Source: Sindora glabra
Taxonomy: Eukaryota > Streptophyta > Magnoliopsida > Fabales > Fabaceae
DNA length: 64,000 nucleotides
NCBI GenBank assembly: GCA_020226215.1
Contig: CM035233.1
Coordinates: forward strand, 19,549,701 to 19,613,700
Reading direction: 5' to 3'
Shown: in pieces, positions 12,620 to 23,992 of the stretch
Layout: each line of letters opens with the position of its first letter
How positions within the stretch are numbered: the stretch's first letter is position 1
The notes under the pieces: generated by a model
The model's database searches: none
Seen by the model: the letters and a program-made list of their open reading frames with translations, nothing else
Told to the model about the DNA's origin: nothing
Program-made: the position numbers and the translations under genes

Positions 12620-13528
12620 ATGAGTGAATCAAGTGAAACCCAACAAAAACAAAAAGTGTAAATGGATTCTAAAACACCCTTTATAGCATTAGATCCATTT
12701 ATGTTCAATGGTGAAAATTATCATGTTTGGGCAGCCAAAATAGAGGCATATCTAGTGGATAATGAGGTTTAGGAAGCTATCTATGAAGCTTCTCCTTTAC
12801 GAGATAATCTAATAAAGGCTCAGCTCAAAAATTATAAGAAAAGGAAAGCAAGGAATTCAAAGGCAAAATCTTCTTTGTTTGTTGCTTTCTCGCCAACATT
12901 TTTCACTAGAATTATGACCATGAAGTTAGCATTTGAAATCTGGGATTTCCTTAAGAATGAATATGAAGGAGATGAAAGAATTAAAGGAATGCAAATGCTA
13001 AATCTATTTAAAGAATTTGAGATGCAAAAAATAAAGAAGTCAGAGATGATCAAAGAATATGTTAATAAACTTCTTAACATTGTTAACAAGGTAAGATTAC
13101 TTGGTTTTGAATTTTTCAATTCTAGAATAGGTCAAAAAATACTTGTGACTATTCCTGAAAGATTTGAAGCTACCATTTCTTCCTTAAAGAACACTAAAGA
13201 TCTATCAAATATCACTTTAACAGAACTTTTAAATGTTGTACGGGCCCTAGAATAAAGAAGAATAATAAGGGTAGAAGGTTCTGTGGAATGAGCATTGCAA
13301 GCAGAAAAAAGCAAGAAAAAGAAAAATATAAGGAAGAATTCTAACATAAAAGATGCAACTATTAACACCAGCCACTATAATGTAAAAAAAAAAAGTTTCC
13401 TCCATGCAAGCATTGCAGAAAAAAGGTCATCCTCATTTGAAATATTGGAAAAAAACTTAATGTTAAGTGTGAAAAATGCAATAAAAAGAATCTATAGAAG
13501 TATTTTTCAACAAAAGAATGAGACTTAA
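12620..13528 (+). pseudogene. Copia gag pseudogene
   Basis: One frame starts at the ATG at 12620 and includes FNGENYHVWAAKIEAYL, a typical copia gag N-terminus of the UBN2 type, then KGMQMLNLFKEFEMQKI and a C-terminal helix region to 13255. Stops interrupt it at 12659, 12770, 13253 and 13289. After an A-run near 13383-13393 a zinc-knuckle-like CKHC...GH sequence continues in another frame, with the last expected cysteine replaced by tyrosine. The product would have been the capsid protein packaging the element RNA. Confidence 0.8.
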
Positions 13529-13544
13529 GTTGCAGAACAATAGA

Positions 13545-13890
13545 ATGAAGAAGAGGAGCAGTTATTTGTAGCCACCTATTCTGCTAGTCACAACTCAAGT
13601 AAAAATTGCCTCATTAACAGTGGTTATACTAATTGTATAACTCAATGAAAGTTTCTTCAAGGATCTTAATAAAACTAAAGTGTCAAGTGTTAGAATTGTT
13701 AATGGTGAGCATATTGTAATCAAAGGAAAGGGAATAGTAGCCATCCAAACTTGCATAGGTATAAAGATAATTTCTAATGTTTATTTTGTACTTGAAATTG
13801 ATTAAAATCTATTAGGTATTGAACAATTACTTGAAAAGGGGTTCAAAGTAATCTTTGAAGATATAGTGCTTAATCAAAGATGCAAATAAT
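13545..13890 (+). pseudogene. Copia protease pseudogene
   Basis: The segment LFVATYSASH is followed by CLINSGYTNCI. Copia proteases have an aspartate in this D-S/T-G active-site triad; here it is asparagine (NSG), which removes the catalytic residue. The sequence continues through NGEHIVIKGKGIVAI and NLLGIEQLLEKGFKV, the rest of the fold, with stops and one shift near 13645. Confidence 0.75.
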
Positions 13891-13979
13891 TAAGAAATGT
13901 TCAAAATCAAAATAAGTAGTAAGAGTTTCTCTCCAGATCCAATGAAAAATGAACAAGTAGCCTATTCTACTTTAGCCAG

Positions 13980-14670
13980 TAATGCATAGATCTGGCCCAA
14001 GAAACTTGGCCATTTCCATCATGTTGTAGTATTATATATGCAAAAGAAAGAGCTAGTTCAGGGCCTATCTCACATGGATACTAAATTGTCAAATTGCATA
14101 GCTTGCCAATATAGCAAGCAATCAAAACTTTCATTCAAGCAGTTAACTTAGAGAGCATCAAAAAAGTTACAATTAATTCACACAGATCTAGCTAGACCTC
14201 ATAAGACTTTTTCACTCAAAGGGAGTAAGTATTACATAATTTTATATATGATTTTACCAAAATGTGTTAGATTTCTTTCCTCATATTTAAGTCAAAAGTT
14301 ACAAGTATATTTTGAAAATTCAAGATATGGATTAAAAATCAAAGTGGTTGTAGAACTCAAGATTTAAGATCTAATAATGGCAAAGAGTATACATCAAATC
14401 AATTTAACATGTTCTATGATAAGACTAGCATAGAATACTAACTAACTACTCCCTACACTCCATAACAAAATAGAATGAATGAAAGGAAGAACAAAACCAC
14501 AATGGAGATGGCAAGATATATGATACATGAGAAAAAGCTTCATGAAACCTTTTAGGCAAAAGCTATAAATATTATTATGTTTTTATTAAATAGACTTCCT
14601 ACCAAAGCTATAAAAGGGAAAACATCATTTGAGGCTTGGTATCAATTTAAACTATCCTTGGTAAATCTTT
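13980..14670 (+). pseudogene. Copia integrase pseudogene
   Basis: LGHFHHVVVLYMQKKELV and CIACQYSKQSKLSF form the H-H-C-C zinc-binding region before integrase. The core start LQLIHTDLARPHKTFSLKG holds the first catalytic aspartate (HTD). The rest of the core, to about 14670, is broken by stops and shifts and the other catalytic residues cannot be placed with confidence. The sequence between 14670 and 15040 is a degraded integrase C-terminal region. Confidence 0.7.
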
Positions 14671-15039
14671 AATATTTAGTTATATCTATTTCTCTCATAC
14701 TCCACAAGAGAAAAGGGACAAACTTGATAAAAGAGTAAAAGGTATCTTCATTGATTACAATAATGTCTCTAAAGGTTATAGAATTTTTCAACCTCAAATA
14801 AGCAAGATTTTAATAAGTAGAGATGTTCAATTTTTTAGCATCAACAATGGCATTAGGAAACTAGAAAGGGTAACCAAAATATCCAAATTCCATTAAATTA
14901 TGGAGAGAAGGTTAATTATCCACCTATTAAAGGTACCAAACCACTTTCTGACATTTACCAAAGATGCAATGTTGCTATTTTTGAACCTGCAAGAGTTGAA
15001 GAAGCTAAAAAGGACCTAAAATGGTTAATGCAATGAAAA

Positions 15040-15740
15040 AGAAGTTGAATATGATCAAGAAAAATCAAACTTAGGAACTAGTTAAAAGTCTTGAAGATAG
15101 GAAAATCATTAATTTCAAATGGGTATTTAGAAAAAAATTAAATTCTGAAGGCTCTATTAACAAACATAAAGCCAGACTTATGGTAAAAGGCATTTTTCAA
15201 GTGTTTGGTGTTGATTTTTTAGAGACATTTGTTCCTATTGCTCGATTGGACACTATCAGGATGCTACTAGCATTAGCTACACAGAATAGATGGAAAGTAT
15301 TTCATCTTGATGTCAAGTCTACCTTCCTTAATGGTCACCTATAGGAGGAAATATATGTTGAGTAGCCTGAAGCTTTCAAAGTAAAACAGCAAGAAAACAA
15401 AGTTTATTTGCTTAAAAAGGCTCTATATGGTTTAAAGCACGCTCCAAGGGCCCAAAATAGTAGAATTAATGAGCACCTACTGAGCTTAGGCTTTGTAAAA
15501 AAGTTTGAGTGAATTTACTTTCTATGTTAAATTCTATAAATCTGATATAATGATCGTTTCTCTCTATGTGGATGATCTCTTAGTGATAGGAAATAATGTT
15601 ATGCTCATTAAGCAATTTAAGAAAGATATGATGAATGTCTTTGAAATGAAAGATCTAGGAGAAATGAGATATTTCCTTAGATAAAGGTCAAACAATATCA
15701 ACATGGAGTGTTCCTCTATCAAAAGAAATATGCTAAGGAG
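15040..15740 (+). pseudogene. Copia reverse transcriptase pseudogene
   Basis: WVFRKKLNSEGSINKHKARL, TFVPIARLDTIRMLLALA and FHLDVKSTFLNGHL are consecutive reverse-transcriptase motifs. The catalytic box YVDD is intact at 15565-15576 within LYVDDLLVIG. Stops occur after NGHL, in the following YVE-PEAF segment and near 15510, where the frame also shifts. The enzyme would have copied element RNA into DNA. Confidence 0.85.
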
Positions 15741-15879
15741 ATTTTAAAATAATTCTAGATGGAGGATAACAAATCATTTAACACTCCCATGAATCAGAAA
15801 GAGAAACTCAACAAAGAAGATGATTCAAAAAAGGTAGAAGAAGTTGTTGTTAGAAGTCTTATTTGTTACCTAATGTACC

Positions 15880-16440
15880 TCATAGCAACAAGGCCTGATA
15901 TTTTGCATGATTATGAGTATCTTATCAAGGTTTATACCCTATGCAAATGAAGTGCATTTTATAGCAACCAAGCATGTATTAAGATACATCAAAAGGACTC
16001 TTGATTATGGAGTTAAATTTTGTTATAACTAGAACTTTCATCTTCAAGGCTTCTCTAACAATAATTGGGCAGGGTCCACTAATGACATAAAAAATACCTC
16101 AGCATATTTGGTTATGGTGTGTTCTCTTGGAGCTCTAAAAAATGAGAGATTGTGGCTTAATCAATAGCTAAAGTAGAATTCATTATTGCTACTGCTTCTA
16201 TAAATCAAGCTTTATGGCTAAAGAAAATCTTAGCAGACGTGCATATAAAGCAAAAGGAAAGCATAAAGGTGTTCATTGATAATCAAGCAGGCATTGCAAT
16301 CTCAAATAATCCAATTTTCCATAGGAAAACTAAACATTTTAACATCAAGTCATATTTTTTAAGGAAAGTTTAAGAAAATGGAGAAATATGCTTGTTGCAC
16401 TACAAGTTAGAATTTCAACTTGCTGGTATTTTTACAAAGG
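15880..16440 (+). pseudogene. Copia RNase H pseudogene
   Basis: Readable pieces include VLRYIKRTLDYGVKF, FSNNNWAGSTND, VFIDNQAGIAISNNPIFH and KHFNIKSYFLR, ending with AGIFTKVL, the tail typical of copia polyproteins before the polypurine tract. Multiple stops separate them. It would have degraded the RNA strand during reverse transcription. Confidence 0.75.
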
Positions 16441-16502
16441 TACTCATTGTAAGCATATTTAAGTTTCTGAGAAGTCAACTTGGAGTTTATAGCAACTAAG
16501 TC

Positions 16503-16511
16503 AAGGAGGAG
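16503..16511 (+). other. Polypurine tract of the copia element
   Basis: AAGGAGGAG lies directly before the 3' LTR, the position of the plus-strand primer site. Confidence 0.8.
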
Positions 16512-16795
16512 TGTTTATGTTGTACCTTATTAGCCATTATAGCAATCATTCTATTTTTAGTTTGACTGTGTCAAACCATATTATTCCTATTTTTTAGGAT
16601 ATGTTGCAAACTAGGAAAGTCTGTTAGTATCTAGGTGGATGTACTCCTTATCCATAGGCTTTTTTTATTTTTTTGCTTATCTATTTAATCAATATAGTGT
16701 TTTTCAATATAGTGTGTGTTATGCCTTTTTTATTATTGCTACTCTACTTTACACAAAAACTTGTCTTTGTTATTATTAAATTCCTTAAACCTTCA
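16512..16795 (+). repeat. 3' LTR of the copia element
   Basis: The LTR runs from TGTTTATGTTGT to AAACCTTCA and aligns end to end with the 5' LTR. TTGTG follows at 16796-16800 as the right target duplication. Confidence 0.92.
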
Positions 16796-16800
16796 TTGTG

Positions 16801-17189
16801 TATACCTCAAATAAAGTGGATGTTTGAAACTCTATTGCCTCCTTTGATCTCGTTAAACATTAGAAGTAGTCCCCTAGCTATGTAGATTGCTTGCATTAGA
16901 AGAGAATTAATAGACTAAAAAAATTTAATATGCTAATAAAATCCTTTCTTATTATCAATGCTATAAAAAAATGCCATGAATACATTGAATTCATAGTAAA
17001 ATAGACGAACATCAAAGAAAAATATGATATTTTTAAAAGATGTAGATCTTAATTTTCACAATTTGAAACTATCAAAATGTTCATTTCAATGAAAATAAAG
17101 TAGTTGTGTGCAACATTTTTTTTCAAAATGGTATTTTTTGGTTTCCATAGATGATGGTATTTTTTTTAAATGGTATTTTTTTTACAAAG
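16801..17189. other. Intergenic DNA with short TGGTATTTTTT repeats
   Basis: No gene is recognised. TGGTATTTTTT-type words recur three times at about 17128-17190, next to the LINE fragment that follows. Confidence 0.55.
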
Positions 17190-17769
17190 CAAGGGAGAAA
17201 TTGATGGAAATATCATACACAGGATACAAGTTAAATGGTTAAAATGGAAAAAAGTATCTGAAGTTACTTGTGATCATAAAGTACCTACTAAGCTTAAAGG
17301 GAAGTTTTATCAGACCGTTATACAACTAGCTATGCTTTATGATAGTGAATGTTGGGCTCTAAAGAGATAATAAGAGCAAAAAATGGGGATAGTAGAAATG
17401 AGAATATTAAGATGAATATATGGTCATACAAGAAAAGACAAGATACGAAATAAATGTATACGAAGACATATTGGTGTGATACATATTGAGGAGTAGATGA
17501 CAAAAAATTAGTTAAAGTAGTTTGGTCATGTGCAAAGAAAGCCATTAAAGGCACCAATAAGAAAACTTGATTACATGGTCTTTAACCCTATGAAAAATGG
17601 TAGAGGAAGGATAAAAAGAACATTAGAGAAAATTATAAAAAGGAATCTCTTAATAAATAATATCATTGAAAATCTAATTTCTGATAGAGTTTAATGGCAT
17701 TGTGCAATCCATGTAGCCGATTTCACTTAGGGGGGATAAAGCTTTGTTGTTATTGTTGTTGTTGTTGTA
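17190..17769 (+). pseudogene. 3' end of an RTE-type LINE
   Basis: The reading GEIDGNIIHRIQVKWLKW, KVPTKLKGKFYQTVIQ, AMLYDSECWALKR and KDKIRNKCIRRHIGV follows the C-terminal part of the polyprotein of plant RTE-like LINEs, just after the reverse-transcriptase core. Stops occur at 17368 and later. The fragment ends in a TTG-repeat tail (17744-17768); RTE elements characteristically end in a short tandem repeat instead of poly(A). It is 5' truncated, as is usual for LINE insertions. GTATTTTTT occurs on both sides and may be part of the target duplication, but this is weak. Confidence 0.75.
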
Positions 17770-18122
17770 TTTTTTGATTTATCTTAATCAAGTAATTTTA
17801 AAATTTTAAAGAATTAGAACCTTGAAGCATTAGAAACTAATTTGAATGAGAACTGTTGGGATTGGATATAATTATCGTCGCTAATGGTAAATAGCAATTC
17901 ATTCAACATTCACATAGCTTATTATATTTCACCCTAAAAAATAATTACATAAACAGCATATGGCAATTGCCATTTATAATGCTATGGAAATGGCCTATCC
18001 CAAATTGGAACTATGCAACCAAATTCTGATGTCTAGATAGAAAGGCAGAGAGAAAATGCAACTAAAAGATCACATAAATTCTAAAGGGAATTCATTTTAA
18101 ATTCTTCCAAACATTCTGACTC
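17770..18122. other. 3' flank of the NPH3-type gene
   Basis: This stretch lies downstream of the minus-strand gene and should contain its 3' UTR. I see no clear poly(A) signal and no other gene. Confidence 0.5.
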
Positions 18123-21100
18123 TCAATTGATCATTATCATAGCCTTTTCTTCCATCTGTGCTGCAGATTCTGCAGATGCAGTTGATACTTTGATCTCATT
18201 GTAAGGATTTGAGACTTTGGCACTCCAACGCTTAGACATGATTAGGCTACAACCAAATTTCCTGAGGAAAATGTTCCAACTCATCTTTTCCTTCACTATT
18301 TTCTCCAACTCTTGTTTCATGCTCAAGCACTCGTTCTCAAGCTCGATTATTCGCTCTTTCATGTCAACAAAGGCCAAAACGTGAGTATTATGAGGTGTGT
18401 ATTTATCATTCCTCACCAGAGCAAGATTTTGGCTGTCAATTTGTGTGCTTTCAAGATTGTCAGATGAAACGAGCCAATCTGCAACGGATTTCCGGAGCTT
18501 AAGTTGTTCGAAGAACACAACTTGGACGACAACTCGAAGAGGCAGCCTCTCGTTTTGGGCTGCGTGGGTGGTGGCTTCCAGTGAGAGCTTCTGGCAATTC
18601 ATGAGGCTGCAAATTTGTTCTTTCTCCGAGTCTGTTAGCCAAGGATGAGCCTTAAATTGAAGGAAAAAAATTAAAAAATAAGTACACCATTATTTTAGTC
18701 AATGACAAAATGGAACAAGGACTTGTATTTCAGAAAAGTGCTATTCTTATTTTATTTTTTTTAAATTCGATATACAACTGCATATGTAGTCAATCTATGT
18801 AAATATGGTTGCACCTTTGGCACAATTGTGGTCAGATTGTACTATATGTATTGCAAAATTGGTGAGTGACAATTATGTTGTCTGTGGCCTTACTCTATAT
18901 TTTAAGACAAAGTACCCCTGGAGCCTTTAATTTACCTGATTGAACGAAAGAATTTAGTAAAAACCTATGCTGTTCGATGACACTGATATCACTATTTGTG
19001 CTAATTAATGGTTATGCAAATTACACTGCTAGTAATGCAAGATAGTTTGTACAAGATGAAAAATAAAAGACTAGTAAGGCTTCATTTATTTTTTGGAAGA
19101 TAATTTATGTAAGAAAATCTTACTTCCTTGTATATAAATGAAGAGGTACCATATGTCTATAATATTATGATTAAAAAAATGATGATGGAAAATAAGTTAT
19201 CTCCTACTAAAATTAGTATATTTAAAGTTAAACATATCAATCATTTTCTATAATCTTGGTAGTTTATAACTATATTTTAAAAGAAAATGTTTTCCATTAA
19301 GAAAAAATAAAATAAAACACAAATGGATCCTAAATAACATAAATAGAATGAGAATATAAAACAATGATGCAATCAACTATAATATTTCTTTTGCCGGAAC
19401 AAAGAGCAATGAATAGTTCTCTTTAATTTAAAGATATCTTTCTGGGCTCTTTAAGAAGGAAAAATTTTGTTGTACTTATTTATCTACAAGGTATTCTTCT
19501 TAAAGAATAATCATGTTAATCCTCATGATATTTTAGAAATGATTCCATAGAACAATGTTATTCATTTATCATGCAACAAGCTCTATTTAAGGGTGCTATC
19601 AGTAAATATCAGGAACATGATAATCCAAAATCATGATTCCAAATTTATTACAACATTGAGAATAAAAAGCAAGCTAGGTATTTCTTTACCTTGAGAAATA
19701 TATCGATTGCACGATATATGCCATCATCGAACTGCCTGGCATAATCAGGAATTACAGCAGCAAGAGATTGAAACTTGGATAATGTCAAGGTAACATCGGG
19801 TGCAACTTCAGCTAGATAATCATCAACCAAATTAGCCACTTTTGTCATTGGGGTCATAGATTGAGGACCTCCAACTAACTGCTTCTGATCTGCCATATAG
19901 TTTCCTGTAGAAACAATCGCATCTTGTTCCACAGTCATGAAATGATCAAGCATTCTTTGGACACACTCGGTATTATAGAGAGTATCCACTGCATAGACCG
20001 TGTTTGGAATAAGAAGATCTTCTAATGCAGCTTCATCTAATTGGAGACCAATTCTTTTCTCCAAATAGGCACAACATGGTTTGCTAGCATTCAAAGCCAT
20101 CGATGTTCTCAGAAGCCGAAGCAAGAACTTGGTTGGTATGATTCCCTTTTCATTCGGTAATAAATCCACTATTTCCTCGAGAAGATTTCTTTGATATGCT
20201 TCAGAAGGAATAGAATGAGTGGAATCATAAGTGACACATTTTTCATTTTGGAAATTGGATTGACTACCAAGTAAAGGAAGATGCTTCTTTGCATAATAAA
20301 CAAGAGATCCAGCAATTTTTTCTGGCTTCATCCGCCTTGCACTAATGCCAAGCACAAATCTTTTATATATTGGCAAAGTAAGAGAAGAGATTTCCTCAAA
20401 CCACCAATCTTCAGCCACAATAAGAGGCTTTGAGTTCAATGTTGCAGTTATTCCATTCCACATTCCTTTACTTTCCTGGCTTTGAATTACATCATGACAA
20501 GACATAGGCCAATTAACCAAGATCGAATCTGCGCATGCTTTCAACACCAAAGAATGTATGCATCGGGAGACGATATGAAGTTCTTCAGCAAGTGGTAAAA
20601 CCTCCTCGCATTTTTTAAGAGCTTTGATGGAGTCTGTCCAGTAACAAAATATTTGGTTAAGGAAATTCTCTGTCTGCATGATAAGATTTTTCTCCCCATA
20701 GTCCTCAGTCATGCGGAGGTAATCGGCTGCACACCTAAGAGTAACTACGTTTGATGCAGTTAGCTCCATTTTAATTCCATAACAGAACTTAGCTACAAGT
20801 AAAAAGGTCTTGGCCCCTCCCGGCAATTTATGAAGTTGAAGAACAGATTTCTCGTCATCACTCGGTAGTTCTTTCATCATGCTTTCCAATAGTTCACTTC
20901 TGGACATTAGCGGAAACTGTAAGATAAAAAAAAAAATTAAGGGATTAAGATTATGCCATATGATAGGTAAGAATAACAAATAATATGTTCATATCATACA
21001 AACATAAGAATTATGAGATTCTATTATAAATTTGTCATGCTCTACTAAATTTTACAAGCATGATATGCTCTTTGTCCTTTCTTGACAAAGACACTGGTTT

Positions 21101-23189
21101 TTCCCTACGCCCTATTGAAAGTACTGTACACATTTTCTTTCTTATAGTTTTCTGGAATTAATTTCATTTTATTTCAATAAAGATAATTTAATTTATTTAT
21201 AAATAAATTTTATTATTTAAAAATTATGTTAAAAATATCACCTTCAGTTCATTTAAAAATAAATTCTTTTATTTGAGACATATTAAAAAATATATAAAAT
21301 TCAATTAAAAAAGTAGATTTTGATTGTATTATAATAAATATAATGTTAAGAAGAGAATAAATTTTTTCTACAATATATATTTTAGGTTAAATAAAATGAA
21401 TTTTAATAAAATCTCTACTAAATTTGATAGATTTCATAATGCATAAATGCAATTAAAATAGAAGTTATAGATGAAATGAAATAAATTTTCTTTTTACTTA
21501 AAGTTAAATATCATTTTAAAAAATTATTTGAAAATGAAATAAAATTTTACTTTTAGCTATATTATTGGAGACTTCTCATTAGAAGCGCCAACAGCCCTAT
21601 CCTTTGTTGTGTCTATTTGTTCGCACTTGTCAAACTCGAACAATCCCACGAAATACGAAGACGGTCTCTAACATGCATCGTCCATTTACAAAAATTCTGG
21701 TTCAGGTGCGTAAGCAGTACGGTGTATGGCCATGACCTCCCTATTTCTATTTATTTTTCAGCTCATTTCCTATTATTTCAATCCCTTTCTTCTTTCAATT
21801 CTTTGGTATTCTTTTGCTTTATGTTTTTTTTTTTTTGTAATGTTTTTCTTCAAATTATTTGGACTTTACTATGTGCAGGGTATATATTGTTTCCTCAATT
21901 TTCCAAAATTTGACAAATAAATTAGCAGGGTATCATCTGAAGAGTTTTGGACAATGGAATGAAATTAGCAAGAATGATTAAAAAAAAAAAAGGAAGGTAC
22001 AAATGGATGTCTCTCCCTTATTTGATTTCCATGTAAACTCAAATTTTACCATGATCCTTTAAGCTCAGAAATCAATGGTAGCTGAATCAATTTTACATAT
22101 TTCGGGACTCATTTGGTGCGCATTTGTCGGTACCTATAGTAATACCCTTTTCATATTTACTATAAACCATTGAATGGGGGATGTATCAATGTATAATTCA
22201 TAATGAAACTCCATATAATGATAACAAAATCTTGCGCTAAGAGAAACAAACCTTATGGAGATGGAAGGTTGTGCTACCAATTTCAACAATGACATCACTC
22301 GGAAGCCCAGTCGAACAGAGCCTATGGATGAGCATAATGATATAAACAACTTAATTTTGTCTCATGAAAGGAAAATATTGTTTAGGCAACCATATCCTAA
22401 AATAGTATAGGAAAACATATACCTGGATCTTGAGGTTGGGTGTTGAAAATATTTAAATATTGTCCTTTTTAGTTAATCTATAAAAAAACCTAATCGTATA
22501 ATTGCAATATTTGATTTTAAATTGTAATTATGCTCATAATTGCAGCGGTGTTACAATACACAAAATTACCGAAAATGTAATCATGCAAAATATATCTGTC
22601 ATTGATTGCAGATATGAATGTCTAGTGCAGCCAAAATATGAAATTATAATATGGCTGCACTTGTGAATGCATTTGAACAAACCTTCCCACAATTGCAATT
22701 ATTGCAACAAAATCGCAGTTTAGAACAAAAATGGTCACACGAAGATAATTGCAAGCTCACTCCAACTCAAAGTACTCGGGATTTTGTACTTTGTAACAAT
22801 GCCAAACGTCTTCACTATTCTGCTCTTAAACACAAATTGATAGTAAACACATAAAAGTGAATCTCGCCAAAATTTAAACTAACAAGAGTATATAATAGCA
22901 ACGACACAATATAATTAAACATTAAAAAAATCAAGATTAAAAACGCAATAATCATGTTTCTGCAAATGGGTATATTGTTGTAGACAAATGTAGAAAAAGA
23001 AAATCATTGCAATATAAAATTACGAAAATTTATTATTATGGGAAAGTTCATAATAATAATTATACTACGAGTGTAATTGCCGATTGCAACTGAAAAACTA
23101 AGTAACAGCAAAAAGTGAGAAATGGCTCACCAGGTTTGGCCATCAAGGTGAAACACGTCAGATTTGGATCCCAACTTCATCGACGCCAT
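18123..23189 (-). CDS. NPH3/RPT2-family BTB protein, four exons
   Basis: Exons on the minus strand are 23189-23131, 22321-22252, 20916-19690 and 18650-18123, 1884 nt in all, giving 627 residues. All introns are GT-AG and phases agree. The start MASMKLGSKSDVFHLDGQTW, split over exons 1 and 2, is the conserved family N-terminus. A BTB domain spans about residues 24-130 (LPSDVIVEIGSTTFHLHKFP), the NPH3 domain about 213-505 (from DWWFEEISSLTLPIYKRFV to MNCQKLSLEATTHAAQNERL), with the conserved PDYAR tyrosine near 435 and a coiled coil near 549-574. Such proteins act at the plasma membrane or as substrate adaptors of CUL3 ubiquitin ligases, in phototropin or auxin-transport signalling. The sequence most resembles the Arabidopsis At5g13600 group as I recall it, whose role is poorly known; the C-terminus lacks an obvious 14-3-3-binding RxS motif like that of NPH3. 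The start has good plant context (AAACATGGC). No damage is seen. Confidence 0.94.
18651..19689 (-). other. Intron 3 of the NPH3-type gene
   Basis: A 1039-base intron with donor GTAAAG and acceptor TTTAAG. It falls between the codons for DIFLK and AHPWL, phase 0. No inserted element is recognised. Confidence 0.92.
20917..22251 (-). other. Intron 2 of the NPH3-type gene
   Basis: A 1335-base intron with donor GTTTGT and acceptor TTACAG after a T-rich tract, phase 0, between HLHK and FPLM. The part from 21020 to 21560 is very AT-rich. The 21560-21930 portion is less so and could be an old insertion, but has no recognisable features. Confidence 0.92.
22322..23130 (-). other. Intron 1 of the NPH3-type gene
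   Basis: An 809-base intron with donor GTGAGC and acceptor CCATAG. It splits the tryptophan codon after DGQT in phase 2. No other gene or element is seen inside. Confidence 0.9.
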
Positions 23190-23196
23190 GTTTAAC

Positions 23197-23208
23197 TCAA
23201 TTAACCAT
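23197..23208 (-). promoter_or_regulatory. Minimal upstream ORF before the NPH3-type start
   Basis: On the minus strand ATG GTT AAT TGA encodes Met-Val-Asn-stop and ends seven bases before the main ATG at 23189. If the transcript starts upstream of 23208, ribosomes would meet this ATG first. Such a short uORF next to the start can lower main-frame translation or permit leaky scanning. Its presence is seen; any effect is inferred. Confidence 0.6.
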
Positions 23209-23992
23209 GAAAGTTTTTCCTTCAAAATGAAGAAGAAACTAAAATTGAAAATTGTGTCTCAATGTCAATGGTGATGAGGATGACAATGAAAAATAGAAAA
23301 GTGAAAGTGTCTTGTTCTCTTTCTCTGTTTTAGGTATTGGAATTTTTCGCACTCTCTCACTGAGAAAATTACAGTCTTTTTAGGCTCTCTGAATCAAGAA
23401 AAAGCACAATAAAACTATTATCCCGAGTCTAAAGGGGAAAATCTAGGAAGAAGAATAGGCTTAGCTGTTTTGCTTTTAGGCAATGTTCGGAGTTATTATC
23501 TCCGTATTCAGTTATAATTTTTATTTTTGATTCTCGATTATGCTTCTACAACTACTCAAAAAAAAAATTGTTGAGTATGTTTTTGCAACATTAATAAAAA
23601 AGAATAATTGTCTTAATATTTTGAGTAGGTTATAATTTTTTATAAATATTCATTTTTGTGAAATGGATTTACAACTTTTTTTTAATTGTTATATGTGAAA
23701 CTTTGACAAAATTATAATTTTTTTATGTAAAAGATACAAATTTTTCATATCAAATAATAATTTTTAATTCTTCTGTCTTACTTTAATTTTTCCTTAATTC
23801 ATTTGTTGGCCCAACGAACTCTCCCTCTATAAATATATCCTCTATAAATGTTTAGCTTGAGAACTTAGGATCTTGGAGATTTAAAAGCCAAAGCTTATAG
23901 CACTTTTGTACATAAGAAATTAAAAAATATATATTATTTTTGTAAGCAAGAAAAAGTAGAGTTAAGCATCTATTTTAAAAAGGGGCAGAAAC
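23209..23992 (-). promoter_or_regulatory. 5' UTR and promoter region of the NPH3-type gene
   Basis: Minus-strand sequence just upstream of the start is moderately CT-rich and probably 5' UTR. An AATATTTATAAAA-type TATA candidate lies near 23640, about 450 bases above the start codon. The transcription start is not determinable from sequence alone. No other gene is seen here. Confidence 0.4.

Larger units (their letters stand above)
12299..16795 (+). mobile_element. Complete but inactive Ty1-copia retrotransposon
   Basis: The element is 4497 bp with LTRs of 288 and 284 bp, a primer-binding site, a polypurine tract and remnants of gag, protease, integrase, reverse transcriptase and RNase H in copia order (integrase before reverse transcriptase). 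The perfect 5-bp target duplication TTGTG flanks it (12294-12298 and 16796-16800). By eye the LTRs differ at roughly 40 of about 283 aligned positions, so the insertion is old. Stops and frameshifts in every domain show it cannot produce working proteins. Confidence 0.92.

Noticed and set aside
18397..18648. 83-codon plus-strand open frame opposite exon 4
   Set aside because: It is the antisense shadow of the NPH3-domain end and coiled-coil region.
20917..20979. Extension of exon 3 upstream to an in-frame ATG at 20979
   Set aside because: The reading there is intron sequence; the AG acceptor before FPLM and the matching exons 1 and 2 give the conserved N-terminus.
21617..21920. Overlapping open frames of 98 and 64 codons
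   Set aside because: They lie in intron 2 of the NPH3-type gene and are T-rich hydrophobic chance frames.
22651..22854. 67-codon open frame on the plus strand
   Set aside because: It lies wholly inside intron 1 of the minus-strand NPH3-type gene and has no family features.
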